The notes under the pieces are model-generated. The model was not told the DNA's origin, searched no databases, and saw nothing but the letters and a program-made list of their open reading frames with translations. This document shows, piece after piece, positions 20,345 through 29,561 of a DNA stretch of 34,506 bases; position 1 is the first letter of the stretch; the number at the start of each line of letters is the position of its first letter. The stretch comes from Discostella pseudostelligera (Eukaryota > Bacillariophyta > Thalassiosirophyceae > Thalassiosirales > Thalassiosiraceae): positions 1 to 34,506 of the forward strand of contig JALLBK010000325.1 of NCBI GenBank assembly GCA_036940085.1, read 5' to 3'. The position numbers and the translations under genes were made by a program.

Positions 20345-22059
20345 AGTAAGCAATCGACAAATGATGGTCACGGTTTAAGTGGACGCTGTGTGTTTTGTAC
20401 AGGAGTTGCTCAATGCCGTCTGTATTTCTACGGTGCAACGCACACAATCATGTACATCAAATCAAAATGAATGTGCCTGATTGAGGCCTAATTTAAAGGC
20501 GAGTTTACTGTAGTTGCTCAAACTAGCTAAGGTAATTATCAAGTAGTAGTTCGATGAAACATCATAATGGATTTCTTTGGTGGTGGAATCAACTGAACTC
20601 AAATGATGATTATGTTTTCTGGTTATCCTCGGATCTCCTTGGTTGCTGAATATGTTCTGATCCTATCAAACATTGCATTGCAGACCGTCGCTATCGCCTA
20701 CAACAATTGACATTTCTTCGTCGAATCCGTTGTATCCAATATCTATTGCCCGTTGTTCTCACCAAGAGGCTATTGACTGTTGATTGTCGTGATATCACAT
20801 TCCTGACCCATAACCCATTCCTCTCTGCTCAATTTCCGCAGCAGGTATCTTTCTATCTAATGCTTCATTGTTCATTGTGCCTCTGCTTTATCTCCCGGTG
20901 CACGACGGTGCACGTCGTGTTGCGCCGTCACCACAAATCCGGAGGAGTGGCGCGTGGCCATTACCAACATCCATACTACCGCCGCATCTCCCCCACGAAC
21001 ACGCACGACACATACTGACCACACTCCTTCATCTCCGTTACTATACTTATCACCCCCCCCCTGCATCGTCAAAATCATAGCGTAGTACGTGCAGCAAACG
21101 ACAACCACCACACCAAACTGTTGTCTTGTCGCGTTAACCCCCACCTTATGAAACTACACATTTCCTTCTCAATCTACACACCTCCAAATCTTCTCGTCAA
21201 TGATTCGTTGGTAAAATAATCGTCGTGGTCCTCCTCATTATTTCTCTCGTGCAGCTTGGTATACGATGTTCAAAATATATATTGCTGTTTCAGCAATGGT
21301 TACAATAGCAATAAACCCATCGACCCTCCACCTCAAGGAGCACTACAACGGAAACTAAAATATTCGATCCACCGTCAAATTCAACAGATCGACATCCTCA
21401 GGGAACCAGCATGATCATCCGATATCCACCGATTTCCGTTGCATCGTCGAACACAATGACATGGTCATTTACCGAAACAGGCCGACGCAGGATCAACCAA
21501 ATACAGCCACTTATGGCGGTATATGTGTAAGGAATATGCGATTAGCAGTGGAACGGCGTGTCCGGAATTGCAATGGAAGGTCTCTGTATGATGGTACGTC
21601 GGCGGAGGTCGGCGGCGCTGCGGCCTGCTGCGGCGCTCATGATGGGCCCGATTTTTGCTTCTCTTCGGGTCTTTGGGTTTGGCCGGCGGCGGAGTCTGGG
21701 GTGTCCGGAGGTGCGTGTCCGGTGTCAGAAAAATGGCGGGATATTTGGCAGGCCTTTGGCGACGGAAAATGGCGAAAATAGCGGGAAAATATCTCTCCCG
21801 CCAAAAAAGGGCTGGCACTTTGCTCCCCGATCACGAAGCAGCAGATTGATCTCTTCAACTCAAACTCAAATGAATCCAATCCACACATCTTGCGCCGATG
21901 TTCCCTTGATACAGTAGTTGATTTTGATGGCGCCCAAGTTTTGGTAGTGATCGGCTCTCCATCTCTCTACGCACATTTCTCTACGCAAATTTCTCCGCTA
22001 ATCGATACATGGTGAACTCGCGAAACGTCTAGCGTCTTTATCTTGCAGAGTGCAGAGTA
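20345..22059. other. Gene-free 1.7 kb region
   Basis: I see no gene, tRNA or repeat family. Open frames here are short, overlap on both strands and are of low complexity. It holds a run of ten C (21052-21061) and, at the 3' end, a site group: TGGCGGGA (to 21741), TTTGGCGAC, TGGCGAAAA, AGCGGGAAAA (about 21780-21789) and TCCCGCCAAAA (21796-21806). These lie about 250-330 bases before the DprA-like gene. Confidence 0.5.
21735..21806. promoter_or_regulatory. E2F-like site group upstream of the DprA-like gene
   Basis: Two opposed perfect cores (GGCGGGA at 21735 and TCCCGCCAAAA at 21796) flank three weaker ones (TTTGGCG, TGGCGAAAA and AGCGGGAAAA). The consensus fits E2F/DP; binding is inferred. 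Confidence 0.5.
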
Positions 22060-23072
22060 ATGATTTGTCACATCGGCCTTGTTGTCATCGCAATAGTTCA
22101 GTGCTGCCTGGCATTTGCTCCGCCGAACCTATTGCCGTCGTCAACAATATTCTTTGTTGAAGATCCTACGTCATCAACGCGCAAAGATACAACCAGTGTC
22201 GTGTCATATTATTTTGATGATCTACATTCCAAGGGGCGTCGCCCAGTGCCGAGGTGGAAGATGTACTCGCGCACTCCGTCTGCCTTGGGGGCAGGTGTAA
22301 AAGACAATCATTATGGCCATGGCAAGGACGACAGTAACAATTCATACAATTCCGAACCAATTTTGGCTGCCAATAGTGTAGGTGTCGGGGGATACAGTCC
22401 AGAAGAAAAGTTGGGACTTCAACGCGAGGCTGCCATTGTAGGCGATCCTCGAGTGGCCCAGTTAGAGTCAATGAATATCACCATGGTATTGACTGAATTA
22501 CAAGCGATTCAATCACAGGGGCCAAAGAAATATTGCATTTTGGGGACAAGGCATTGTTCATTTTTGCATCAGCAGATTGTGGAGATGTTGTACGTATTTT
22601 ATCCCGTGATTAATTCTTGTTGTTGACGATGAACCGAACCATTTGTACTTATCATATGATGGCACAAACACTCGTTGTTGGTAAACTGCCTCGCCATCCA
22701 CACAGAGCTTATGCTTTAGTTTTATCTGGCAATCATATCTTCACCTCTGGAGCCGCCGGGACAAATGCCGCTGCCATTCGAGGAGCCCTACGCGCCTTCC
22801 AACCTCAGCTCCTCACCGTTGTGCTCCCACAGAGCATGTCAAAACAGACTCCCGAGTCGCAGGAATTATTGCAAGACGTTACCAACATTATTACCATGCC
22901 CCAAAATGATGCGATGCCGTTGGACGTAGCTAGTAGGATATGTAATTCGCATTTATTGAGTCAGACTGACCAATTGATTAGCTTTGCGTTCCATGATAGT
23001 AAGACAGTGTTGGAGGCAGCACAGGAGGCGCAGAAGTTAAATATGTTGGTGACGCTTTTGTATCTTGATTGA
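22060..23072 (+). CDS. Plastid-targeted DprA-like (Rossmann) protein, two exons
   Basis: Exons are 22060-22589 and 22706-23072 (897 bases, 298 residues). The signal peptide (VVIAIVQCCLAFAPPN) ends in an AFAP motif, so import into the complex plastid is expected. Residues about 110-298 resemble the protein annotated 'DNA recombination-mediator protein A' in cyanobacteria and plant plastids: KKYCILGTRHCSFLHQQIVE, then YALVLSGNHIFTSGAAGTNA, LLTVVLPQSMSKQTPESQEL, QLISFAFHDSKTVLEAAQEA and a C-terminal VTLLYLD. The SGAAGTNAA loop is the Rossmann phosphate-binding site shared by DprA and LOG-like proteins. Splicing joins IVEML to AYALVLSG with a split TT|A codon; without it the first frame stops at 22624 and the fold is cut. 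Bacterial DprA loads RecA on single-stranded DNA. Whether this branch does so is unproven. The segment 30-105 is poorly conserved. Confidence 0.78.
22590..22705 (+). other. Intron of the DprA-like gene (116 bp, phase 2)
   Basis: The donor is ATGTT|GTACGT and the acceptor is CACACAG|AGC. Removing it skips in-frame stops and completes the split Leu codon. Confidence 0.75.
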
Positions 23073-23988
23073 GAGAATACATTCGAACGAGCAATCATGC
23101 ATTGGAGGAGTTTTGTGAGTGAGAGGGAACTGGTGGGTCTAGCGAGATGTGTGTCGTTCATTCATGATAGAATGGATTTGTACATTTCTCAAGAATGAGA
23201 ATGAGGGGTATGCATCAAAATTTAGCAATGCATTGCACTGCATTGGAACACGAGCGCTTTGTGCACACTGTCGTGTAGTATGGCAACAGATGTGGCTGTA
23301 GTAATGTCTATTTTTTCTGTCTCTGACTTCGATACACGTATTGTAAGATCTCATGTCCAATCGACAAAGGGTGCACAGTCCGCATCTTTAAAGCTGACCA
23401 CACTGTATGATCTCTCAGACTAGAAATAATAGGAGGAAATGAGCGAGAGTTCGATGATAGGCGGTTAATCATTCGGTCGAATTTCCAACGCCTTCTCATT
23501 CGAACACGACACTACCAGTGTTTCAATGAATGGTAACGACATTGTTGCTGGCGAAGGTCTACATTACTACTCTCAACCTCAGTTGCGGGTCAAAATCGTT
23601 ACTATGCATGACATCTCTTAATTTTGATAGCTCAAGGCGAGCAAACTCTTTCAAACGATAGCACCCGCATTTAACTGATATGCGCCCGAGACAAATAGGA
23701 TCCCCGATCGTCCTCTGCCATGATCCATGAACCCACCCCCTCACGCCTCATGCAGGCTTTGCAAAAAATACAGTTGACGACGAAGTTGGCTGGTTAAATA
23801 ATTCCACTTCCGGAAAACTCACATGATAACACAGACAATAAATAAGATGAAATTCCCAAAGTAGGCACCTGCACCCTGCAGTCGCAAGGCTGAATAATGT
23901 GACCATCAGTGCGTGCACCATTCTCCCCCCCAAACCATCCACTCCCATTATTCCTCCCTCCCCTTCCCGCTCATACACAATTTTAACC
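23073..23988. other. Gene-free region between convergent genes
   Basis: This region lies between the 3' ends of the DprA-like gene (+) and the Rab gene (-). I see no gene, RNA or repeat. Short open frames on the minus strand have no family resemblance. Confidence 0.5.
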
Positions 23989-24702
23989 TTATTGACCTCC
24001 TCCACAACAACCACTCTTCTTCACTTGTTGATTCTCAATAGACTCATTCTGATTCAACGAGATAGTCTGCCCTCGTCCCCCCGGATTCGCTCCCCCCTCC
24101 CTATTTCCACCCACACCCGCAGCACCACCACCAACCCCTCCTCCTCCACCTCCATGACTCTTCAACTGCTTCTTCGTCTGCGTCTTGTATATCTCCTGCA
24201 ATATCCTCTGAAATGCCGTGTCGACACCGGTAGCATCCAACGCCGACGTTTCAATAAATGCCAACCCATTCTTCCGTGCAAACGATCGACCATCCCTGAC
24301 AAATACCGTGCGTTGTTCATGCAGATCCATCTTATTTCCCACTAACATGATAAGACAATCTTTCTCAGCATTCTCCTCAACTTCTTTTAACCACATGGGT
24401 ACATGATTGAAGGAGGCTCGATCGGTTACGTCGTATACGAGAAGTGCACCCACGGCACCACGGTAATAACTCGACGCAATGGATCTATACCGTTCTTGAC
24501 CAGCCGTGTCCCATATCTGTGCCTTGACTAATTTATCGTCTTCAATTTGGACAGTTTTGGTAGCAAATTCGACCCCGATGGTGGATTTGGAGTCCTTGTT
24601 GAATTCATTTTTTGTGAAGCGGAAGACGAGGTTGGATTTCCCGACGCCGGAATCGCCGAGGAGGACGATTTTGAAGATGAAGTCGTAGGATTCGGAGTCC
24701 AT
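23989..24702 (-). CDS. Rab11/RabA-type small GTPase
   Basis: All five G boxes are present in this 237-residue protein: GDSGVGKS (16-23), Thr41 in STIGVEF, WDTAGQE (64-70), NKMD (123-126) and ETSAL (151-155). It ends in GCCGGGQ, whose paired cysteines at 232-233 are the geranylgeranylation site. [31 protein letters not shown] and the ALDATGV stretch point to the Rab11/RabA clade, which acts in recycling-endosome and trans-Golgi traffic. Between the GTPase core and the prenyl site lies a Gly/Asn hypervariable tail of about 50 residues. Nothing essential is missing, so it should be an active switch. The start fits the family exactly. Confidence 0.93.
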   Translation of the reverse strand: MDSESYDFIFKIVLLGDSGVGKSNLVFRFTKNEFNKDSKSTIGVEFATKTVQIEDDKLVKAQIWDTAGQERYRSIASSYYRGAVGALLVYDVTDRASFNHVPMWLKEVEENAEKDCLIMLVGNKMDLHEQRTVFVRDGRSFARKNGLAFIETSALDATGVDTAFQRILQEIYKTQTKKQLKSHGGGGGGVGGGAAGVGGNREGGANPGGRGQTISLNQNESIENQQVKKSGCCGGGQ

Positions 24703-25202
24703 GGTTCACAATCTAACTTCGACAATACTTGGAGTCTGGCCGGGTGGCGAAGGCTGACTCGAGATCGAGATCGAGATCGAGAGCGAGAGAGAGAGAGAGA
24801 CGAACGGAGACGGAGTGGCGGCGACCTCTACACTCTGAGAGAGAAGGAGAAGAAGTAGTCGGTGGCTGACGGCTGCTGTCGGTTGGTCGGCCGGTGGGTC
24901 GAGCTGCTTGCCTATTAATAATATCTCTCCTACCAGAGCATAACAATAACAACAACCATGGCATCCACAAATAGTAGTATGCATTGGATATGAATATTGA
25001 AGACAGAAAGAGATCGGCTGCGTACAAATCGAGGAACAAGAGGGGTTACACAGGTACATATGGACTGCAATGTCTGTCAGGGTCATTTAGAAAGTCGTAG
25101 TCATTATGATTTTACCGTGTGTGACTCTGATGAGAAGATGACTTCAAGCAGATCCAGGAGGTTCCAGCTGGTTCGTATGCACAGTCGATCGAAGACGCCC
25201 GC
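24703..25202. promoter_or_regulatory. Divergent promoter of the Rab and basic-protein genes
   Basis: No gene is seen. A GA-rich microsatellite (GAGATC units, then GA dinucleotides) spans about 24760-24802, just upstream of the Rab start, and would be a CT-rich stretch in its 5' UTR. This is the only one of the four divergent promoters without a GGCGGGA site. Confidence 0.5.
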
Positions 25203-26402
25203 ATGTTCCTCGCCCCACCGCCCTCTCGCCTGTTTGTCGCCCGTCTCATCCCCCGCACAAGCTCCACAAACCACTGCCGACGACCGCAGTCGAAGGTGAC
25301 GACCATGATGTCCGGTACACCCGCCGCAATCCTACGCCAGTCCATCCGCCCAAGGGTTGGAGGAGCGGTTATAGCCATATTATCAAGCAACGCCGGCGCA
25401 TCCTCAAATTCTCAATTCAGGTCCGGCTGCAATTTATTCCATCTCTTTTCGTCGTCGCCGTCGGCGTATCCTCCTAGCCAGCTGTCGTCGACGGCAGTAC
25501 CATTACCACAGCCACCGCGAGGGCCACGCATAGCATCGTCCTTGTTGGGCAGCAGCCATTATTCTCCGACATCTAACAATAGGGCTGATACCCTGGAATT
25601 AAGGTCAAATAATGGCGTAGGCCTCCATCGCTGGTTTTCTGACAAATCATCATCCACCGCAACCACCACCAACAGCAACGACAGTGAAGGTGGAAGCTCC
25701 CAGCACAACACATGGGTACAATTTCAACGCTCTATTGCCGTAACTGGATTTGAAACTGGACAAACAACGAAAGAACGTACCTTGGGGAAGAAAAATCGTG
25801 GTGGGAAAATGGATCGAAAGAGGAAGGAACGGGAGGCGGAAGCAGATGCATTGCTTCGGGGGGAGGATGTGACGCAGGTAAGAGAGGGAGGACCTGATTA
25901 TTTGTGTCGCAAGTTTTGTGTTAGCAATATATTATGGGGATTGAACAGATTTGTAGAAGACGTCCGGCTGAACTAAGCGCATCTACACATCATTGACCTC
26001 TCACGACATCACTCTTTACGTCCGCTGCAATCATCCACACACAAACAGCTCAAAGGAGGGGAATTCCCCGCCCTCCGATACAGTGATGAAGAAACCGAAC
26101 GACTCCTCGCCGAGGCCTACGCAGCCATCCCCCCCCGGGGTGGCAAACGTGGAACTCTCAACCTCAAGCGTCAAAAACGTCGTCACTTCATTAAGCGTCA
26201 ATATCACATTAAAAAGAAATTCGAACGAATTGCGGCACATGAACGGCGAATGGCAAAGCGCAAACGTATCTATGATCAGATTAAAAAGTATAGTGCCGAG
26301 GCGGGGGATGTTCGGGCAAGAGACGAGGAGTATCAGAATCGGGTGTTGCAACGATGGGCGGAGATGAATGGACATAGTAAGGAGATGGTGGTATCGAAAT
26401 GA
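25203..26402 (+). CDS. Basic, probably mitochondrial protein, two exons
   Basis: Exons are 25203-25877 and 26049-26402, giving 342 residues. The start could also be Met35 or Met36. The N-terminal 150 residues lack acidic residues almost entirely and are rich in Arg and Ser, ending in HRWFSDKSS. The RxF|S pattern at 143-146 fits mitochondrial processing peptidase. The C-terminal half is very basic: KKNRGGKMDRKRKEREAEAD, then LNLKRQKRRHFIKRQYHIKK and AHERRMAKRKRIYDQIKKYS. This composition suggests an RNA-binding or mitochondrial-ribosome protein (mS38-like basic tails come to mind), but I cannot name a family. Without splicing the frame stops at 25976 and the strongly basic block, whose frame has no other start, would be lost. 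That supports the two-exon model. Confidence 0.65.
25878..26048 (+). other. Intron of the basic-protein gene (171 bp, phase 0)
   Basis: The donor is ACGCAG|GTAAGA and the acceptor is ACAAACAG|CTC. It joins EDVTQ to LKGGEFPALRYSDEE in frame. Confidence 0.75.
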
Positions 26403-26725
26403 GAACTTGTTCCATCCATTAGGAAATAGCACAAAGTTTGGTAATAATGAAATCATCGGCTATATCTTTATGTATGAATTGTCCCCCCTGGCATTTCCGC
26501 CTTCAACCCCCCGTGATGCATTGCACTATGAATAACATCTCAAATCATTTCCTCCCGACAAACACCACATACTACGCGAGACACATAAAATCCCCCTTCC
26601 CAAATAGTATTACCCTCCTCGATCTCAGATATGCCAAGATAATCACATGCTAGCATGATGACCGACAAAACTCTCTCCCTCCCCCCCTCTCCCACAACAC
26701 ACCTCACTATGCAAGGCTTCTCTTC
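26403..26725. other. Gene-free region between convergent genes
   Basis: Only 3' UTR-like sequence is seen between the basic-protein gene (+) and DPY30 (-). Confidence 0.5.
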
Positions 26726-27127
26726 CTACTTCTTTTGGGGGTCATTCCTCAACAAATATGCTGCCAACCATTCCACAGGATTGGGTGGACGTTCCTTTAC
26801 CAATTCACTCATCCCATCCAATAAAATTGGCACGACAGTCTGATCGAGATAGGCGCGGATTGGCAAGGTTTGGTTGTACTTTTGTTGTGCTGCCGCAGCC
26901 GCCGCAGCGGGAGTTGCGGTATTGCTACTACCGGCGACGGCACCACCACCACTCCCGGGAACGGATGGCTGCTGCTGCTGTTGTTGCTGCTCGAGCTTGA
27001 CCGGAGCGGATTGTTGTTGTGGTGGTTGGGCCGAAGCTTGCTGCTGCTGCTGCTGGACGGCAGCGGCCATTTGCATCTGCATCTGTTGTTGGGCTTGCAT
27101 TGCCGCGGCTTGTTGAGGATCCATCAT
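26726..27127 (-). CDS. DPY30: DPY30/SDC1 subunit of COMPASS histone H3K4 methyltransferase
   Basis: Residues 88-128 ([20 protein letters not shown] then [19 protein letters not shown]) are a textbook Dpy-30 motif, the helical dimerisation domain that binds Ash2 in MLL/COMPASS complexes. This places the protein in H3K4 methylation. The first 87 residues are almost pure Gln, Met, Ala and Gly low complexity, much longer than the acidic N-terminus of animal DPY30. The total of 133 residues is otherwise near the usual length. Two Met codons in a row start the protein. It is divergent from the F-box/histone-fold gene at 27703, and a tandem array of E2F-like sites lies about 150 bases before its ATG. 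Confidence 0.92.
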   Translation of the reverse strand: MMDPQQAAAMQAQQQMQMQMAAAVQQQQQQASAQPPQQQSAPVKLEQQQQQQQPSVPGSGGGAVAGSSNTATPAAAAAAAQQKYNQTLPIRAYLDQTVVPILLDGMSELVKERPPNPVEWLAAYLLRNDPQKK

Positions 27128-27702
27128 GATTCTAGCCTTTCAGAGATGATGCGGGGGTTGAGATAATAATTATTTGGTGTAGGATATCGATACTATCGGC
27201 AGCTATCGGCTTCTCTGGCTCGCACTGGCTGGCTCTATCTTCTGGTGGACCGATACAATGAACAATGACAAGCTCGCTTCCCGCCAGATCTTTTTCCTTC
27301 CCGCCAAGATCTGTAACTTCCCGCCGCCAGATCGTTCGCCGAGATCTTTCTTCCCGCCAGATCTTTTCTTTCCCGCCAGATCGTTTTCCTTCCCGCCATA
27401 TCTTCACCTCTGTCGCTCACGCACCGACAACGACGCGGCTCGCGGCGGCGAGAGATCACAGATCGCACTATGCACCAAGCACCATGACCATGATGCTTCC
27501 GCCGGCATCGATTCAACACCAACACACACCCCAACCTAATCTCATCATCGACTCGTCACCGGCACCGGCACCTGGAAGCATCGTTTGTTAGTTGTTTCAC
27601 CACTGGTCCAACGTGTGGAATTGAAAAGAGGGGAGATTGTCATTTTTCGGCGGGACCATCACCAGATTCGAGATATGCCATCGTTCGTCGTTTTTTGGAA
27701 AA
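27128..27702. promoter_or_regulatory. Divergent promoter of DPY30 and the F-box/histone-fold gene
   Basis: No gene is seen. It contains the TTCCCGCC array at 27278-27402 (listed separately) and a further TTTTCGGCGGGA near 27643-27654, in the probable 5' UTR of the F-box gene. Minus-strand frames with a GGK/WRE repeat are only the translation of the array. Confidence 0.6.
27278..27402 (-). repeat. Tandem array of about 20-bp TTCCCGCCAGATC units (E2F-like)
   Basis: TTCCCGCC begins at 27278, 27298, 27318, 27351, 27370 and 27390. A weaker TTCGCCGAGATC near 27335 fills the one long gap. Spacing is 20, 20, (33), 19 and 20 bases. Most units continue as AGATC then a T-rich end. The core is the E2F/DP consensus in minus orientation. 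Confidence 0.75.
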
Positions 27703-28917
27703 ATGACGACAGTTCGCCCATCATCACCATCATCATCAATTATTATTGACCCCGCGTCTAGTCATGGCGTCACCACTTCTTGCGAGGAGCCGAACCTGGC
27801 CACCATGCCAGAAGAAGTCTTATTGCGTCTACTTCAATACGTCGATGACACGCATGCTCATCGAAACATTCTTGCGCTCGAACGGACGTGTCGAGTATTT
27901 CGTACCATGCTAAAAGATGATAACATTTGGGCTTGTTTGTTCTCTCAGTCTCAATGCGACGAGCATGAAGAGTACGAGTATCCACCAACGAATAGAGAGC
28001 GGGCATTTCTGAGAATGTCTATCGACAATATTCAAAGGTATCAGGAGGGTGCTGACAATCTCTTGCTGAAATACCTTGGGGGAGTCGATGGAGTCCGAAG
28101 TCTCACGGGCAAGTTGCTTAATGCGATGAAACCTACTGAAGATTCCCTTCATCCTCAAATAATTTGTAGCGATGCGATTGGGTATCTTGTTGAGGTTATT
28201 CAATGCAACGTGATTGATGGATTGGAAAAGGCTCTTTTGTTAACCGTCGAGATGCTGTGGCCTGGTGATGGTTTCCCAACAGTCACAAGGAGGTATGTGC
28301 GTGTCTTGGGATCGTGTTGCAGTGATATCTATCGTGGGTATCAGTATCATGAATGCACACGTATGGCCAGAATGTGGAGAGGTACTATTCTTCATGGGTC
28401 TCTTTGGAAGTGGCCTGAACATGATTGCCGGGACGACGAATTCCTCGGAGGAGAAGAACGGCGGAAATTGGTGAGAGCACTAGCATACAGGGCCGGGATT
28501 GTCAAAATGAGTGGCGATGCATTCTCCTTCATCTCGACGGTGATCTTGCATGAAATGGCTGTGCTGATGTCGTACGCCTCTGATATCTGTGATGGAGAAC
28601 AATCATACGCAGCGGCCTACTACCCACCCCTGCTCATCACCCCCCATCAAATCAAGGATGCTGTTAAATTGATGGGTATGCAACCCATCTTATTCGGTTT
28701 CAAATGTTCTGGAGTCGAGTGGGTTGAAGGTGACGACGCAGAGTACTTTACCGAAGACAGTGAAAGTGATGATACTTTTGAGTTTGAGTCCGCATGTTCT
28801 GAAGTCGACTGGGTTGAAGATGACGACGCAGAGGACTTTACCGAAGACAGTGAAAGTGATGATACTTTTGAGTTTGAATCCGATCCTGAGTCGGATGAAT
28901 CCGACACTGAATCGTAA
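27703..28917 (+). CDS. F-box protein with two apparent histone folds and an acidic tail
   Basis: The ATG at 27703 gives 404 residues; upstream in-frame sequence offers only a TTG. Residues about 33-80 (MPEEVLLRLLQYVDD, then ALERTCRVFRTMLKDDNIWA) are an F-box, which would tie it to an SCF ubiquitin ligase. Residues 158-205 (AIGYLVEVIQCNVIDGLEKA, then VTRRYVRVLGS) follow the H2A pattern PVYLAAVLEYLTAEILELA...IPRHLQLA. Residues 255-333 follow H4 closely: KLVRALAYRAGIVKMS against IRRLARRGGVKRIS, a long helix to 297, then TPHQIKDAVKLMGM and ILFGF against TAMDVVYALKRQGRTLYGF. A duplicated Asp/Glu-rich tail ends the protein. The F-box is well supported. The histone folds are my reading by eye and need a profile or structure test. 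An SCF adaptor or chaperone for histones is a possible role (inference). Confidence 0.75.
   Translation: MTTVRPSSPSSSIIIDPASSHGVTTSCEEPNLATMPEEVLLRLLQYVDDTHAHRNILALERTCRVFRTMLKDDNIWACLFSQSQCDEHEEYEYPPTNRERAFLRMSIDNIQRYQEGADNLLLKYLGGVDGVRSLTGKLLNAMKPTEDSLHPQIICSDAIGYLVEVIQCNVIDGLEKALLLTVEMLWPGDGFPTVTRRYVRVLGSCCSDIYRGYQYHECTRMARMWRGTILHGSLWKWPEHDCRDDEFLGGEERRKLVRALAYRAGIVKMSGDAFSFISTVILHEMAVLMSYASDICDGEQSYAAAYYPPLLITPHQIKDAVKLMGMQPILFGFKCSGVEWVEGDDAEYFTEDSESDDTFEFESACSEVDWVEDDDAEDFTEDSESDDTFEFESDPESDESDTES
28705..28880 (+). repeat. 90-bp tandem duplication in the acidic tail
   Basis: Two copies at a 90-base offset (from 28705 and 28795) both encode WVE(G/D)DDAE(Y/D)FTEDSESDDTFEFES. The stretch from TTTACCGAAGACAG onward is nearly identical in both, so the duplication looks recent. 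Confidence 0.9.
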
Positions 28918-29561
28918 TGATGATCCCTATGAGATAAGCCCCGATGGGACGACAATCTCTTGATTTGCACAAATGAAAATAGGGAACATACTCATAAAGT
29001 GAGATGGCCAATGGGCCGTAGTGGATGTCACACAACCCGGAAACAGATATTGTCGGCGACTGCATCGTGCAATTTTTTTATTCTCCCAATTCATAACTCC
29101 ACACGTCGCATTGACACGTCGCATTGTTTGTTTTGACTATGAATTATGAAATGCACTGGTTGTACCAATGCAAATTCACCAACATAAACTATAAATACCA
29201 ATGACAATACTCGACTGCTTGTATGTAACTGTACCGATTGCTTCCTCTCTCGAGGAGTGGCATCGTTCATCATTCGCTTGTTGCCGATCAAGAGAGCTGA
29301 AAGGACGATGAAAATCGTACTACTTCACTTCAGCTATGGCCAAGATCTAAAAATTTATGCAATAATATGAATGCAACGTGTGCAACACCGTTGAGCGTAT
29401 TACTCCTATTCGATATTGCCAAGGCGTCTATGGAATGTCGAGCATTGAGAAAGCATCTCGTCCTTTATTGAGTTAGGAGTAATTTCTACGATTACGACCG
29501 CTAGGCCGGTAGACTTGGTATTTGTACTTGTTAGGGTATTGTGATGTATTCTTTACTTTAA
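28918..29561. other. Gene-free region between convergent genes
   Basis: This is A/T-rich sequence between the F-box gene (+) and the TPR gene (-). No gene, RNA or repeat is recognised. Confidence 0.5.

Noticed and set aside
21461..21917. Overlapping 83-119-codon frames on both strands
   Set aside because: Arg/Pro low complexity caused by GC-rich and GGCGGGA repeats. No start or family support.
27132..27534. Minus-strand frames with repeating WREGKRSGGKEK-like peptides
   Set aside because: They are translations of the TTCCCGCCAGATC array in the promoter, not proteins.
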